Assembly (NCBI GenBank): GCA_023384105.1
Contig: JAHDXR010000003.1
Coordinates: forward strand, 124,001 to 188,000
Source of the DNA: Hyphomonadaceae bacterium
GTDB taxonomy: Bacteria; Pseudomonadota; Alphaproteobacteria; Caulobacterales; Aquidulcibacteraceae
Direction of reading: 5' to 3'
Length of the DNA stretch: 64,000 nucleotides
In this document: positions 21,434 through 32,000 of the stretch, one piece after another
Layout of the letters: the number at the start of each line of letters is the position of its first letter
How positions within the stretch are numbered: the first letter of the stretch is position 1
The notes under the pieces: generated by a model
Told to the model about the DNA's origin: nothing
What the model saw: only the letters and a program-made list of their open reading frames with translations
The model's database searches: none
Translations under genes and position numbers: made by a program

Positions 21434-22111
21434 ATGGCGCTATCGGATCTCCTGACTGCAGACGAGCATGAACTCGCCGAGCACTACCCGAACCGGGTGG
21501 AGCATGCGGCGGACGGCGTCGTTCACGCGATCGGGATGCTCGCGGCGCTGATCGGCGGCGGACTTCTGGTTGCCGTGGCGCTGGTCAATCGCGGCGTGCC
21601 GATGGCGACCGCCGGGGCCATCTACGCCCTCTGCCTGATGGCGATGCTGGCCGCGTCCGCCGTCTACAACCTCACGCGCCCCAATCCCTACCGGCGCATT
21701 CTGCGCCGCATCGATGAAGCGGCGATCTTCCTGATGATCGCCGGCTCCTACACGCCGTTCACGATCCAATTGCTGCCGCCGCAGTTCGCCATCGCGGTGA
21801 CGGCGGCGATCTGGATGATGGCGTTCGCAGGCGCCGCGGGAAAAGTGTTCTACCCGAACCTCTCCGACCGCGCCTGGAGCGTAATCTACCTCGCCTTCGG
21901 CTGGCTGGCCGTCATTGTGCTCGGCCCCGTCGTGCCGACGCTGCCGCCGCTGGCGATCACCCTGCTGGTGATCGCGGGCGTCACCTATTCCGGGGGCGTG
22001 CTGCTTTATCTCAACCACGCCATTCCGTTCCGCCGCGCGCTGTGGCACGCGTGCGTGATCCTCGGCGCGGCCGGGCACTACGCCGCCGTGCTGTTCGGGC
22101 TGGTGCTTTAG
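21434..22111 (+). CDS. Hemolysin III family (YqfA/PAQR-like) membrane protein
   Basis: A 225-residue, seven-helix membrane protein. Family marks are the N-terminal NRVEHAADGVVHAIGM, the SAVYNLTRPNPYRRILRRID segment, and DEAAIFLMIAGSYTPF and LWHACVILGAAGHYAAVLF. These carry the conserved His and Asp residues of the PAQR/hemolysin III superfamily. The name is historical; the function in free-living bacteria is unclear. The ATG at 21434 is preferred over in-frame upstream starts, which lie in non-conserved text. Confidence 0.88.
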   Translation: MALSDLLTADEHELAEHYPNRVEHAADGVVHAIGMLAALIGGGLLVAVALVNRGVPMATAGAIYALCLMAMLAASAVYNLTRPNPYRRILRRIDEAAIFLMIAGSYTPFTIQLLPPQFAIAVTAAIWMMAFAGAAGKVFYPNLSDRAWSVIYLAFGWLAVIVLGPVVPTLPPLAITLLVIAGVTYSGGVLLYLNHAIPFRRALWHACVILGAAGHYAAVLFGLVL

Positions 22112-22134
22112 CTCTCGCCGTCAGCTGTTCCGCC

Positions 22135-22159
22135 GGAACAGTTGCACGCGGCCAAAGTT
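22135..22159 (+). promoter_or_regulatory. EcfG/sigma-T-like general stress promoter
   Basis: GGAAC at 22135-22139 is followed, after 16 bases, by AGTT at 22156-22159. This closely matches the alphaproteobacterial EcfG consensus (GGAAC, 16-17 bases, cGTT). It lies about 40 bases before the PRC-barrel start. The GGAAC also forms the right arm of TGTTCC-GCC-GGAACA. Confidence 0.55.
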
Positions 22160-22197
22160 GAGCTTGCTCCATCACTCCGAAAGCGAGGAGCAGCCCC

Positions 22198-22563
22198 ATG
22201 CCCACAGCCACCGGCCACACCACCGCCATCCGCGCCAAGAAAGTTCTCGGAACCGCCGTGAAGGACACGAGCGGCGAAAAGATCGGCTCGGTCGAAGACC
22301 TCGTGCTCGACAAGCAGAGCAATTCCATCCTGTTCGCCGTCGTCAGTTTCGGCGGCGTGCTGGGCATGGGCGAGAAGTATCATCCCCTGCCCTGGGCCGT
22401 GCTGGATTACGACGAGGACGAAGACGCCTACATCGTGCCCTATACCAGGGACGAGCTGAAAACCGCTCCGCACGACACGATCGACGAACTCACCAGGAAC
22501 GACGGCCTCGCCTATCGCGATCAGAGCTTCGCCTTCTACAAGGTGGATCAATACTGGACCTGA
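22198..22563 (+). CDS. PRC-barrel domain protein
   Basis: A 121-residue soluble protein with one PRC-barrel domain. AKKVLGTAVKDTSGEKIGSV is followed by EDLVLDK and VVSFGGVLGMGEKYHPLPW, typical strands of the fold. An AGGAG lies upstream of the ATG. Related alphaproteobacterial proteins are often induced by stress, which agrees with the EcfG-like promoter directly upstream. It is monocistronic and convergent with argG, separated by a strong hairpin. Confidence 0.88.
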   Translation: MPTATGHTTAIRAKKVLGTAVKDTSGEKIGSVEDLVLDKQSNSILFAVVSFGGVLGMGEKYHPLPWAVLDYDEDEDAYIVPYTRDELKTAPHDTIDELTRNDGLAYRDQSFAFYKVDQYWT

Positions 22564-22565
22564 AG

Positions 22566-22603
22566 CAGGCGCGCGCCCACTGGCGGTGGCGGGCGCGCGC
22601 CTT
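22566..22603. terminator. Bidirectional hairpin between the PRC-barrel gene and argG
   Basis: An 11-base perfect stem, GGCGCGCGCCC / GGGCGCGCGCC, with a 12-base loop sits directly after the PRC-barrel stop and 30 bases after the argG stop. Flanking AAG/CTT extends it. There is no long T run, so intrinsic termination may be modest. Confidence 0.6.
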
Positions 22604-22632
22604 CACGCCCGCGTTGTGCGCCGCAATCCGGC

Positions 22633-23880
22633 TTACTCGTTCTTGCCGCGCTTCTTGTCGCGCTCCGCCAGAATCCGCAGGCGCAGCGCGTTGAGCTTGA
22701 TGAAGCCTTCCGCATCGGCCTGGTTGTAACCGCCCGCTTCGTCGAAGCCGACCAGCGCCTTCGAATAGAGCGAATACGGGCTCGACCGGCCGACGGTGCG
22801 GACGCCGCCCTTGTAGAGCTTCAGCTTCACATCGCCCGTGACGCTTTCCTGCGAAGCGTCGATCGCCGCCTGCAGCATCAGCCGCTCCGGCGTCCACCAG
22901 AAGCCGTTATAGATGAGCGACGCGTATTTCGGCATCAGCTCGTCCTTGAGATGCATGGCGCCGCGGTCGAGCGTGATGCTCTCGATGGCGCGGTGGCCGT
23001 ACCACAGGATCGTGCCGCCCGGCGTTTCGTAAAAGCCGCGCGACTTCATGCCGACATAGCGGTTCTCGACCAGATCGAGCCCGCCAATGCCGTGCTTCGA
23101 ACCGAGGCGGTTGAGCTCGGCCAGCAGTTCGTGCGCCTTCATCGCCGTGCCGTCGATGGCGACGAGATCGCCGCGCTCGAACGAAAGCGTCGCCACCTCC
23201 GCCTGGTCCGGCGCTTCCTCCGGCGTGATGGTGCGGCGGTCGCCGCGCTTGGTGACGATGTCGGGGACTTCAACGTCCGGATCTTCCAGCGCCAAGCCCT
23301 CGCTCGACGTGTGCAGCAGGTTCGCGTCGATCGAGAACGGCGCGGCCTGCTCCTTGCCCTTGGCGATCGGGATACCGTGCTTGCGTGCGTAGTCCAGGAG
23401 CGCGGGGCGGCCCTCGAACTCCCACTCGCGCCACGGCGCGATCACCTTCACGTCCGGCTTCAGCGCATAATAGCTGACTTCGAACCGGACCTGATCGTTC
23501 CCCTTCCCCGTCGCGCCATGGCAGACGGCGTCGGCGCCGACCAGGTTGGCGATCTCGATCTGGCGCTTGGCGATCAGCGGGCGCGCAATCGACGTGCCGA
23601 GCAGATACTGGCCTTCGTACAGCGTGTTGGCGCGGAACATCGGGAAGACGAAATCGCGCACGAACTCTTCGCGCAGATCGTCGATGAAGATGTTTTCGGG
23701 CTTCACGCCCATCGCCAGCGCCTTCTCGCGCGCCGGCGCCAGCTCCTCCCCCTGCCCCAGATCGGCCGTGAAGGTCACGATCTCGCAGCCATACGTTTCC
23801 TCGAGCCATTTGAGGATGATGGACGTGTCGAGACCGCCGGAATAGGCGAGTACGACCTTTTTGACCTTGGGCTGCGACAT
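22633..23880 (-). CDS. argG: Argininosuccinate synthase
   Basis: A 415-residue enzyme that joins citrulline and aspartate using ATP in arginine synthesis. The ATP pyrophosphatase P-loop is [17 protein letters not shown] near residue 10. The substrate motif [15 protein letters not shown] is near residue 120. The C-terminal [19 protein letters not shown]-like region ([19 protein letters not shown]) is complete. Length and motifs are standard. It appears to be a single-gene unit. No other arg gene is in the window, as is usual for alphaproteobacteria. Confidence 0.97.
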   Translation of the reverse strand: MSQPKVKKVVLAYSGGLDTSIILKWLEETYGCEIVTFTADLGQGEELAPAREKALAMGVKPENIFIDDLREEFVRDFVFPMFRANTLYEGQYLLGTSIARPLIAKRQIEIANLVGADAVCHGATGKGNDQVRFEVSYYALKPDVKVIAPWREWEFEGRPALLDYARKHGIPIAKGKEQAAPFSIDANLLHTSSEGLALEDPDVEVPDIVTKRGDRRTITPEEAPDQAEVATLSFERGDLVAIDGTAMKAHELLAELNRLGSKHGIGGLDLVENRYVGMKSRGFYETPGGTILWYGHRAIESITLDRGAMHLKDELMPKYASLIYNGFWWTPERLMLQAAIDASQESVTGDVKLKLYKGGVRTVGRSSPYSLYSKALVGFDEAGGYNQADAEGFIKLNALRLRILAERDKKRGKNE

Positions 23881-23968
23881 GGAGGCTCTCCGCGCGAAAA
23901 ACGCGGCGTCTTCCTTTCACAGCGGCGCGCTCAGATCAACGGACGCCGTTGTCCCAGACGGCCGCCCT

Positions 23969-25912
23969 CTACACCATCACCTGGTGGCCGAGTTCGACCG
24001 CCCGCCCGGAGGGAATGTGGAAGAAGTCGGTGGCGTTGGTGGCGTTGCGGGCGAGGAAGATGAACAGGTGGTCCTGCCAGAGCGGCATGCCGCTCTTCTC
24101 GCTCGGCACGATCGTTCGCCGCGACAGGAAGAAGCTCGTCTTCATGATGTCGAACTTGAGCCCGATCTTGCGCGCCTCGGTCAGCGCCTTGACGACGTTG
24201 GGCGTCTCCATGAAGCCGAACGTCAGCGTGACGCGCTTCACGTCGGGCAGGAAGTCCACGATCCTCACCCGCTCGCTATCGGGCGCGCGCGGCGCGTTGA
24301 TGGTGTTGACCGTCAGGATGATGATCTGCTCGTGCAGCACCTGATTGTGCTTCAGGTTGTGCATCAGCGCCGCCGGCACGACGTCTGGATCGCCGGTGAG
24401 GAAGATGGCGGCGCCGCGGACGCGGTGCGGCGGATGGTGCGAAAGCGTCTCGAACAGCTTCGCCAGCGGCTCGTCGCGCCGCACCGTCTCCGCCAGGAGC
24501 CGCGTGCCGCGCACCCAGGTCCACATGATCACGACGAGGCCGATCGCCAGCAGGATCGGCACGAAACCGCCGCTCCACACCTTCAGCAGGTTGGAGGAGA
24601 AGAAGGTGAGTTCGATCAGCAGGAACGGAACGCAAATGAGCGCCGCAAGCCACGCCGGGCGCTTCCACAGCTTCCAGATGGCGAAGAACACGAGCACCGT
24701 CGAGACGATCATCTCGCCCGACACGGCGATGCCGTAGGCCGACGCAAGCCGGCTCGACGAGCCGAACGCGAGCGCGAGGATCAGCACCCCCGCCAGCATC
24801 AGCCAGTTCACCTGCGGCATGAAGATCTGGCCGGCCTGGGTCTCGGAGGTGCGGCGGATCTCCATGCGCGGCAGGATGCCGAGCTGGATCGCCTGCTGGG
24901 TGATCGAGAACGCGCCGGTGATCACGGCCTGGCTGGCGATGATCGTGGCCATGGTCGCGAGCAGCACGACCGGCAAGCGCAGCCAGTCCGGCGGCATCAT
25001 GAAGAACAGGTTGGCGATTGCGTCCGGATGCGCCAGCGCCAGCGCGCCCTGGCCGAGATAGTTCAGCGTCAGGCATGGCAGCACGACGAAGATCCATGCG
25101 CGGCTGATCGGCCTGCGGCCGAAATGGCCCATGTCCGCGTAGAGCGCCTCCGCGCCGGTGACGGCGAGGAAGACGGTGCCGAGCACGACGAAGGAAAGCC
25201 CCGCATGGCTGGCGAAGAAGCCCAGCGCCGGCAGCGGCGACAGGGCTTGGAGAATGCCCGGATCGTCGCTGATGTGCAGCACGCCGAGCGCCGCCATGGT
25301 CAGAAACCAGAGCAGCGTGATCGGTCCGAACAGAGCGCCGATGCGCGCGGTGCCGCGGCTTTGCACGACGAACAGGCCGATCAGGATGACGACGCTGATC
25401 GGCAGCACCCAGGGGCTCAGATAGTGGCCGACGCCCGGCACAGATCGCAGCCCTTCGACCGACGAGATCACCGAGATCGCCGGCGTCAGCATGGCGTCGG
25501 CGTAGAAGAGCGCCGCCCCCAGCATGCCGAGGCCGAGCAGCACCGCCGTCGGCTGCGCGAAAGCGCGGCGCACCAGCGCCATCAGAGACAGCGTGCCGCC
25601 TTCGCCCTTGTTGTCGAAACGCAGCAGCAGAAACACCGACTTGACGGTGACGACGATGATCAGCGCCCAGAAGATCAGCGAGACGATGCCGATCACTTCC
25701 TGGCGCGTCGGCGCGGCGGCGTAGTCGCCGGTGACGATGCGCAAGCATTCGCGCAATGCGTAGAGCGGGCTGGTGCCGATGTCGCCGTAAACGACGCCAA
25801 TGGAGCCGAGCAGCAACGCCCAGAAGCCGCCATGCGCAATGGCGCGGCCGCCGCCTTGGGCGCCGCCGGCTGACGTGTTCGGCTGGGGCGCTCCGGCCGG
25901 GGCCTGCGCCAT
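23969..25912 (-). CDS. kup: KUP/Trk-type potassium uptake transporter
   Basis: A 647-residue protein with about twelve membrane helices and a C-terminal soluble domain. The family signature [19 protein letters not shown] lies near residue 40. The [22 protein letters not shown] helix is present, and the C-terminal end [16 protein letters not shown] is typical. It imports K+ with protons at the inner membrane. The N-terminal 30 residues are a low-complexity Ala/Gly/Pro tail. It is monocistronic, 88 bases upstream of argG on the same strand. Confidence 0.95.
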   Translation of the reverse strand: MAQAPAGAPQPNTSAGGAQGGGRAIAHGGFWALLLGSIGVVYGDIGTSPLYALRECLRIVTGDYAAAPTRQEVIGIVSLIFWALIIVVTVKSVFLLLRFDNKGEGGTLSLMALVRRAFAQPTAVLLGLGMLGAALFYADAMLTPAISVISSVEGLRSVPGVGHYLSPWVLPISVVILIGLFVVQSRGTARIGALFGPITLLWFLTMAALGVLHISDDPGILQALSPLPALGFFASHAGLSFVVLGTVFLAVTGAEALYADMGHFGRRPISRAWIFVVLPCLTLNYLGQGALALAHPDAIANLFFMMPPDWLRLPVVLLATMATIIASQAVITGAFSITQQAIQLGILPRMEIRRTSETQAGQIFMPQVNWLMLAGVLILALAFGSSSRLASAYGIAVSGEMIVSTVLVFFAIWKLWKRPAWLAALICVPFLLIELTFFSSNLLKVWSGGFVPILLAIGLVVIMWTWVRGTRLLAETVRRDEPLAKLFETLSHHPPHRVRGAAIFLTGDPDVVPAALMHNLKHNQVLHEQIIILTVNTINAPRAPDSERVRIVDFLPDVKRVTLTFGFMETPNVVKALTEARKIGLKFDIMKTSFFLSRRTIVPSEKSGMPLWQDHLFIFLARNATNATDFFHIPSGRAVELGHQVMV

Positions 25913-26056
25913 GACGAAAATCCCCTTCGGGCGGCTGGACGCCCCCGCTTCCGGGGCGCGCGTTTACGCCCTTTCACCTGGCGGAGCAAATGCTTGCGCC
26001 GAAGGCCTTGTGCTTTGGTTAGCGCCGGCGCCTCCGGCGGCAGGCGCGGCGAAGGC

Positions 26057-26236
26057 TCAGAAGTCGACGGCGATGCCTTTGCGCTCCCAATCCCCAAACC
26101 GAGTGGGTTCCGGGCCGGGCGGGCCGCCGACCTCCTTGGCCAGCTTCTCCGCCTCGACACGGCGCGCCTCAGCTTCGGCAAGCGCGCGCTCGGCCTCGGG
26201 GGTCAATTTGCGCGGGGTTTCGCTGCTCTCACTCAT
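26057..26236 (-). CDS. DUF1674 protein (SdhAF4-like succinate dehydrogenase assembly factor)
   Basis: A 59-residue protein ending with the conserved family tail [20 protein letters not shown] followed by VDF. This matches the DUF1674/SDHAF4 family, whose eukaryotic members help assemble succinate dehydrogenase. The N-terminal part is a charged helix rich in Ala and Glu. The start [19 protein letters not shown] at 26236 is preferred over an in-frame upstream ATG. No sdh genes are nearby. It is divergent from htpX with a 52-base gap. Confidence 0.82.
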   Translation of the reverse strand: MSESSETPRKLTPEAERALAEAEARRVEAEKLAKEVGGPPGPEPTRFGDWERKGIAVDF

Positions 26237-26288
26237 TGAACCAGGCTCCTGCGCTTTCGATATCATACTCCGCTACGTGAGGAGTACG

Positions 26289-27203
26289 ATGAACCATCTC
26301 AAGACGTACATGCTTCTGGCCGCCATGACCGCGCTGTTCGGCGCGGTGGGGTATCTGGTCGGCGGCGCGAGCGGGATGCTGATCGCGCTGCTGGCCGCCG
26401 GCGGCATGAACCTGTTCGCCTATTGGAACGCCGACAAGATGGTGCTGCGCCACTTCCGGGCGCAGGAGGTCGATCCCCGCCACCCCGACCCGCGCGTGCA
26501 GGGCTACCTTCAGGACACGCTGGCGCTGGCGCAGCGCGCCGGCCTGCCGGCGCCGAAAATCTACATCATCGACAACCCGCAGCCGAACGCCTTCGCCACC
26601 GGCCGCAACCCCGAGAACGCCGCCGTCGCCGCGACCAGCGGCCTGCTTGGCCTGCTCTCGCGCGATGAAATTCGCGGCGTGATGGCGCACGAACTGGCGC
26701 ATGTGAAGAACCGCGACACGCTGACGATGACGGTCACGGCCACGATCGCCGGCGCGGTGGCGATGCTCGCCAATTTCGCGCTCTTCTTCGGCGGCCGCGA
26801 CCGCAATCCGATCGTCGGCCTGCTCATCATGTTGCTGGCGCCGATCGCCGCCTCGCTGGTGCAGTTCGCGATCAGCCGCGCGCGCGAATACGAAGCCGAC
26901 CGCATCGGCGCCGAGATCGGCGGCGAGCCCGAGGCGCTCGCGCGCGCGCTCGAAAAGATCGAGGCCTACGCGCGCCAGCGCGTGAACATGGACGCCGAGC
27001 GCAACCCGGCGATGGCGCACCTCTTCATCATCAACCCGCTTTCGGGCCAGGGCGCCGACAACCTGTTCTCGACCCATCCGAACACGAAGAACCGCATCGC
27101 CCAGCTGATGGACATCGCCCGCCGTTTCGGCCGGCCAACGGCGCCGGCCGGCGCGGGGCCGTGGGGCGGCGCTCCGCGGGCGACGCGGGGACCGTGGGGT
27201 TAA
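26289..27203 (+). CDS. htpX: Membrane zinc metalloprotease HtpX
   Basis: A 304-residue M48 protease that degrades damaged membrane proteins. Two N-terminal helices ([20 protein letters not shown] and [17 protein letters not shown]) precede the zinc motif HELAH in [16 protein letters not shown]. The third ligand lies in [16 protein letters not shown] second helix pair follows the zinc motif. The C-terminal [15 protein letters not shown] is conserved. The ATG at 26289 is chosen because it starts the first helix. Confidence 0.95.
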   Translation: MNHLKTYMLLAAMTALFGAVGYLVGGASGMLIALLAAGGMNLFAYWNADKMVLRHFRAQEVDPRHPDPRVQGYLQDTLALAQRAGLPAPKIYIIDNPQPNAFATGRNPENAAVAATSGLLGLLSRDEIRGVMAHELAHVKNRDTLTMTVTATIAGAVAMLANFALFFGGRDRNPIVGLLIMLLAPIAASLVQFAISRAREYEADRIGAEIGGEPEALARALEKIEAYARQRVNMDAERNPAMAHLFIINPLSGQGADNLFSTHPNTKNRIAQLMDIARRFGRPTAPAGAGPWGGAPRATRGPWG

Positions 27204-27338
27204 TCCTCCGAAAGGCGCCCTTTGGGGTTTTCTCGCGTTTGATTTTGTGGATGATTTCCGGCGGGCGCGGGGTACAGCCCGGCGTCTATGGTTGATGAAG
27301 CGTTAACCGGCGCGCAGCGAGCTTGGCGAGAGTTCGCG

Positions 27339-29099
27339 ATGCGCCTCTTTCCTGTCCTTCCCGCCGCTTTCGCCGCGGCGATGAGCCTTGCCGCGCCGGG
27401 CGCGGCAAGCGCCGAGTCCCCCGTCGTCATCGACGGCGGCGACGACGACATGCGCGACGCCTTACGCGACCTGCTGCCCGACCGGCCGGCCCCGACATCG
27501 CTGTTCGACGCCGAACGCATCGCCGAGGAAGCGGCCGAGCGCGCGACGGTGTGGCTGCGCTCCGAAGGCTATTACGCCGCCGCCGTCACGCCGCAAGCGA
27601 GCGAGGAACCGCCGGAGGCGCGGCTGCTGATCGCGCCGGGTCCGCGCTTCAGCCTCGTCGCGCCCAGCGTCGAATACGCAGGCGCGCAGCCCAGTGCGGA
27701 GGCGCAGGCGCGCGTGCGCGAAGCGCTGTCGGCGGTGACGCCCGGCGCGCCCGCGCGCGCCGCGACCGTGTTGCAGGCGGAGGGCGACGCGCTCGCGGCG
27801 CTGCAAAACTCGGGCTACGCCGATGCGGCGCGCGGCCAGCGGCGCGTCGTCGTCGACCACGCCGAGAATACGATGGCGCCGGAGTTCCGTTTCACGTCCG
27901 GGGCGCTGGCGCGGCTCGGCCATGTCCGCGCCGAGCCGGGCGACATCTTCCGGCCCGGCTTCGTCGCCGATCTGCAGAACTGGGACGAGGGCGAACTCTA
28001 CACGCCCGACGCCCTGGCGCGGCTGCGGCGCGACCTCAGCTCGACCGGCGCAGTGTCGAGCGTGTCGACGCGGCTTGCGCCGCCGGATGCGGACGGCGTC
28101 CGCGACGTCGTGCTGGCGATCGAGCCGGCGCGGCGCAACGCCTACGAACTGGGCTTGAGCTATTCGACCTCCGAGGGCGCAGGCGTCGTCGCCGAATGGA
28201 CCCGGCGCAATTTCACCGAACGCGCCGATTCCCTCAGCGTCGGCGCGACGCTGGCCGAGCTGCAGCAGCTCGTGAGCGTCGAGCTGACGCGCCCGCACGC
28301 GGCGGGGCTTGGACACGCGGTCACCATCGGCGCCGCGATCGAGCGCGAGGCGCTCGCCGCCTACACCCGCCAGGGCGTTGCGCTTTACGGCTCGGTCGAC
28401 GCCTCGCAGCGCCTGCGCATGGGCCGCAGCTACGGCGTGCGCCTCGCCGCCAACAGCTACGACGACCTCGCCAGCGACGTGCGCGACGCCACCGTGCTGT
28501 CCGGTTTCGGCGAGCTGCGCCACGACACCACCGAATTCACGCTCGATCCGCGCGACGGCTCGATCGTGACCCTGCGGCTGGAGCCGTCGGTTTCGGCGGG
28601 CGACACGACGCTGGGTTTCGTGCGCGCCATCGCCGAGGTGCGCGCCTACGAATCGTTCGGGCGCGAGGATTCCTTCACGCTGGCGGCGCGCATCCGCGGC
28701 GGCTGGCTGGAGCCGGTCGCGGGCATCGCCGACGACGTGCCGCCGGATCAGCGCTTCTACGCCGGCGGCGGCGGCTCGGTGCGCGGCTACGAATACAACT
28801 CGATCTATCCGCTCGAACGCGATGCGCTCGGCCTCACGCCGGGCGGGCAAGGCCTGCTCGAAGGCTCGCTGGAAGCGCGCTGGCGCTTCGGCCCGCGCTT
28901 CGGCGCGGCGGCCTTCGTCGACGCAGGCGCGGCGTTCGACAGCTGGAGCGACGCCGGCGATCTCAGCATCGGCGTGGGCGTCGGGCTGCGCTACAATCTC
29001 GGCTTCGCGCCGCTGCGCGTGGACATCGCCGTCCCGCTCGACGACGATTATACGAGCGCCGACTATGCGCTCTATATCAGCCTTGGGCAGGCGTTCTGA
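27339..29099 (+). CDS. tamA: TamA-like outer membrane assembly protein (BamA/Omp85 family)
   Basis: A 586-residue protein with a signal peptide (MRLFPVLPAAFAAAMSLAAP...ASA). POTRA-like repeats cover about residues 55-260. A C-terminal D15/Omp85 beta-barrel carries the lid-loop motif VRGYEYNS and ends in a beta strand (YALYISLGQAF). With TamB it helps insert or translocate outer-membrane proteins. The ATG at 27339 starts the signal peptide; a GTG/ATG option 51 bases upstream is less likely. Its stop overlaps the tamB start by one base (TGATG). Confidence 0.9.
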   Translation: MRLFPVLPAAFAAAMSLAAPGAASAESPVVIDGGDDDMRDALRDLLPDRPAPTSLFDAERIAEEAAERATVWLRSEGYYAAAVTPQASEEPPEARLLIAPGPRFSLVAPSVEYAGAQPSAEAQARVREALSAVTPGAPARAATVLQAEGDALAALQNSGYADAARGQRRVVVDHAENTMAPEFRFTSGALARLGHVRAEPGDIFRPGFVADLQNWDEGELYTPDALARLRRDLSSTGAVSSVSTRLAPPDADGVRDVVLAIEPARRNAYELGLSYSTSEGAGVVAEWTRRNFTERADSLSVGATLAELQQLVSVELTRPHAAGLGHAVTIGAAIEREALAAYTRQGVALYGSVDASQRLRMGRSYGVRLAANSYDDLASDVRDATVLSGFGELRHDTTEFTLDPRDGSIVTLRLEPSVSAGDTTLGFVRAIAEVRAYESFGREDSFTLAARIRGGWLEPVAGIADDVPPDQRFYAGGGGSVRGYEYNSIYPLERDALGLTPGGQGLLEGSLEARWRFGPRFGAAAFVDAGAAFDSWSDAGDLSIGVGVGLRYNLGFAPLRVDIAVPLDDDYTSADYALYISLGQAF

Positions 29100-32000
29100 T
29101 GGACGATGAGCAGAACGCTCCGTCTGAAACCAAGCCGAGACGCAGGCGGCGCTGGCTCGCCTATGCCGCGGGCGGCGCCCTGCTCGCCGGCGGCGCGATC
29201 GTCGCGCTCGGACCCGCGGCTGGCTGGGTGGTCGACACGCTCGCCGACAATCAGCGCGTCTGGCGGCTCGGGCGCATCACCGTCGACGGCGTCAGCGGCG
29301 GCTGGCTCGGCGATCTGCGCGCCGAACGCATCGCCATCGCCGACGAAGAGGGCGTGTGGCTGGAGGCCCGCGACGTCGCGCTCGACTGGCGCCCGCAGGA
29401 CATCCTGTTCGGCGCCGTGCGCATCGACACCGGCGCCGCCGCGTCGATCAACGTGCTGCGCCAGCCGACGCTGCTGGAAAAGCGGCCATCGAGCGGCGCT
29501 ACGTTCGACGTGTTCATCGGCGACATCCGGATCGAGGCGCTGACATTGCAGGAGGCCGTGTTCGGCGAAGCGGCGGCGTTCACCGCCACTCTCGGACTGG
29601 AGATCGAGGACGAGTCGCTTGAAGGCCTGGCGCTCGAACTCCTTCGCACCGATTCCGATGCGGACCGGCTCATCGTCGCCTATCGGCCGGACGAGGACTA
29701 TGCGCTCAGCCTCGACGCCGCCAGCGCGCCGGGCGGCGTCCTGGCGCGCGCGCTCGGCGTGTCGGAACAGGGCCTCAGCGCAACCGCCCGCGGCGAAGGC
29801 GATGCGCAAACCGGCGCAGCGACGTTCAGCGCGCTCGTCGGCGAAGCGCAGCTGCTGCAAGGCGAAGCACGCTGGACGCCGGCGCAATGGCGGCTCGACG
29901 CGCAGGCCCGCCTCGATCTCCTGCCCGCGCTCGCGACGCTGTCGCGCCGGATCGGCGGCGCCGCAACGGTGGAGGCCTCGGGCGCGCGCCTCGGCGCGTT
30001 CACGGCTCACGCCGAAACGCCGTTCCTCGCGCTCGACGTCAGCGGCGAGCTGAACCGGGAGCGCGAACTGGTCGGCCCCGCCCGCATCGTCGCGACAACC
30101 GACCGGCTCTCCGCCATCGCACGCGAGTCGCCGTTCGAACTGGGCGCCGCGCGGTTCGAGGGCGAGCTGCGGCGCGCGCGCGGTGCGACCGCCATCCGCG
30201 GCGCGCTCGACGCGCAGCGGATCGACGCGCTCGGCCAAAGCGCGCGCCTGCGCGGACCGGCGGAAGCCGCGCTGACGCAAGCGCGCTTCACGCTTGCCGG
30301 CGACCTGCGGGCGGCCGACGGCGCGGGCCCGCTATTCGTCAATGCGCGGCTGCGCGCCAATCTCGACTACGACCGCGGTCGCCGTCGCTTCGAACTGAAG
30401 CAGGCCGAACTCGCAAGCGACGCAATCGCTTTCGATGCGCAAGGCTGGGCCGCGCGCGGACAAGGCGAGTTCGCCGGCCAATGGCGCGTGCGCCGGCTCG
30501 ACGCGCTGCCCGGCGGCCTCACCGGCCAGGCCAGCGGCCGCTTTCGCGCCTTCGCCGAGCAGCGCGATGCGGCGCGGGTGTGGACCACGAGCGTCATCGG
30601 CGCGGGCGCGAACGTCGCCGGCGCATCGGACATCGCGCCGCAGCTGCTCGGCCCGACGCCCTCGCTCGACGGCCGGTTCAGTTATGAGAACGGCGGCGTC
30701 AGCGTCGAGCACGTGCGCATCGACGGCGCCAATCTGCGCGCGGCGGCGACGGGCCGCATTGTCGGCGGCGACGCCAATCTCGCGCTCGAAGCCAGCGCGC
30801 GCGGGCCGGTGACTATCGGCGGCGCGGTGCTGGACGGCGCACTCGACGCCACCGGCCGCATCACCGGCCGCCTCGCCCGCCCGACCGTCGCCGCCCGCGC
30901 TTCGCTCTCCAGCTTCAACGCTGGCGGCGTCGTGGTCGAGCAGCCGGTGATCGACTTCACGCTGGCGCCCCGCGGCGGCGGCTATGCCGGGCATGCCGAT
31001 GTCGCCGGCGCGGCGTCGGGCCAGCCGCTCACGGTTTCGTCCGAAGTCGGCATTGACGAAGAGGTCATTGCGCTCAACGCCATCGACGGCCAATGGGGCG
31101 CGCTGCAGGCGCAAGGCCGCGCCGCCATCGCCCCGCGCGGCGTCACCGCCGAACTCGACGTGAACGGCGCCATCGACGGGATCGCGCCCGGCGTCACCGG
31201 GCGCGTGGCCAGCGTCGTGTCGCTGACGCCGGAGACGCTTACCCTCGACGCGCAGCTGATGGACGCCCGGGCCGGCGAGCTGCGGCTGCGCGCCGCGACC
31301 GTGCGCGCGACGGGGCCGATGAGCGCGATCGCCATGATCTACGCCTTGCGCGGCCGCGTGCGCGAGGCGCCGCTCGTGTTCGAAGGCACGGGCGTCGCCG
31401 ATCTGGAAGGCGACGCCCATATTCGCCTCGACGGCCGCGGCACGCTCGCGGCCTCGGACGTGTTCACGCGCGCGCCGATCGATCTGCAATTCGGCGATAG
31501 GGCGATGACGGCCTCGCTCAATGTCGCACTCGGCGACGGCGTGCTGATGGCGCAGTGGCAGGATCGCGGCCGCGCGCTCTCCGGCAGCGCGCAGGTCGAG
31601 AACGCGCCGCTTGAGCCGCTCGCCGCGATCTGGGGCGAGCACGCGGACGGGCACATCGACGGACGGCTGACGCTGGTCAACAACGGGCGCGGCCTCAGCG
31701 GCGACGCGGACCTGACGCTGATCGACGCGCGCCTGGCCGGACGCCAGCGCGGACGCTTGAACATGCACATCGTCGGCGATCTCGAGCCCGATCGTCTGCG
31801 CGCGGTCGTGGACGCCACCTCGACCGACGGGCTGGTCGCGCGCTTCGAGGCCGACGCGCCGGTGGTGACGAGCGCCGCGCCCATCCGCATCGCGCTCGCG
31901 CCCGAGCGGCGCGGCCGCGCGACATGGTCGATCCGCGGGCCGGCCGACGCGCTGTGGGCGGCGGCGCGGCTGCAGGATCAACAACTCTCCGGCCAGCTCG

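Noticed and set aside
27323-29098. Upstream extension of the tamB frame through tamA
   Set aside because: The text is arginine-rich shadow sequence in the wrong frame of tamA. The real tamB start is the ATG overlapping the tamA stop, followed by a membrane anchor.
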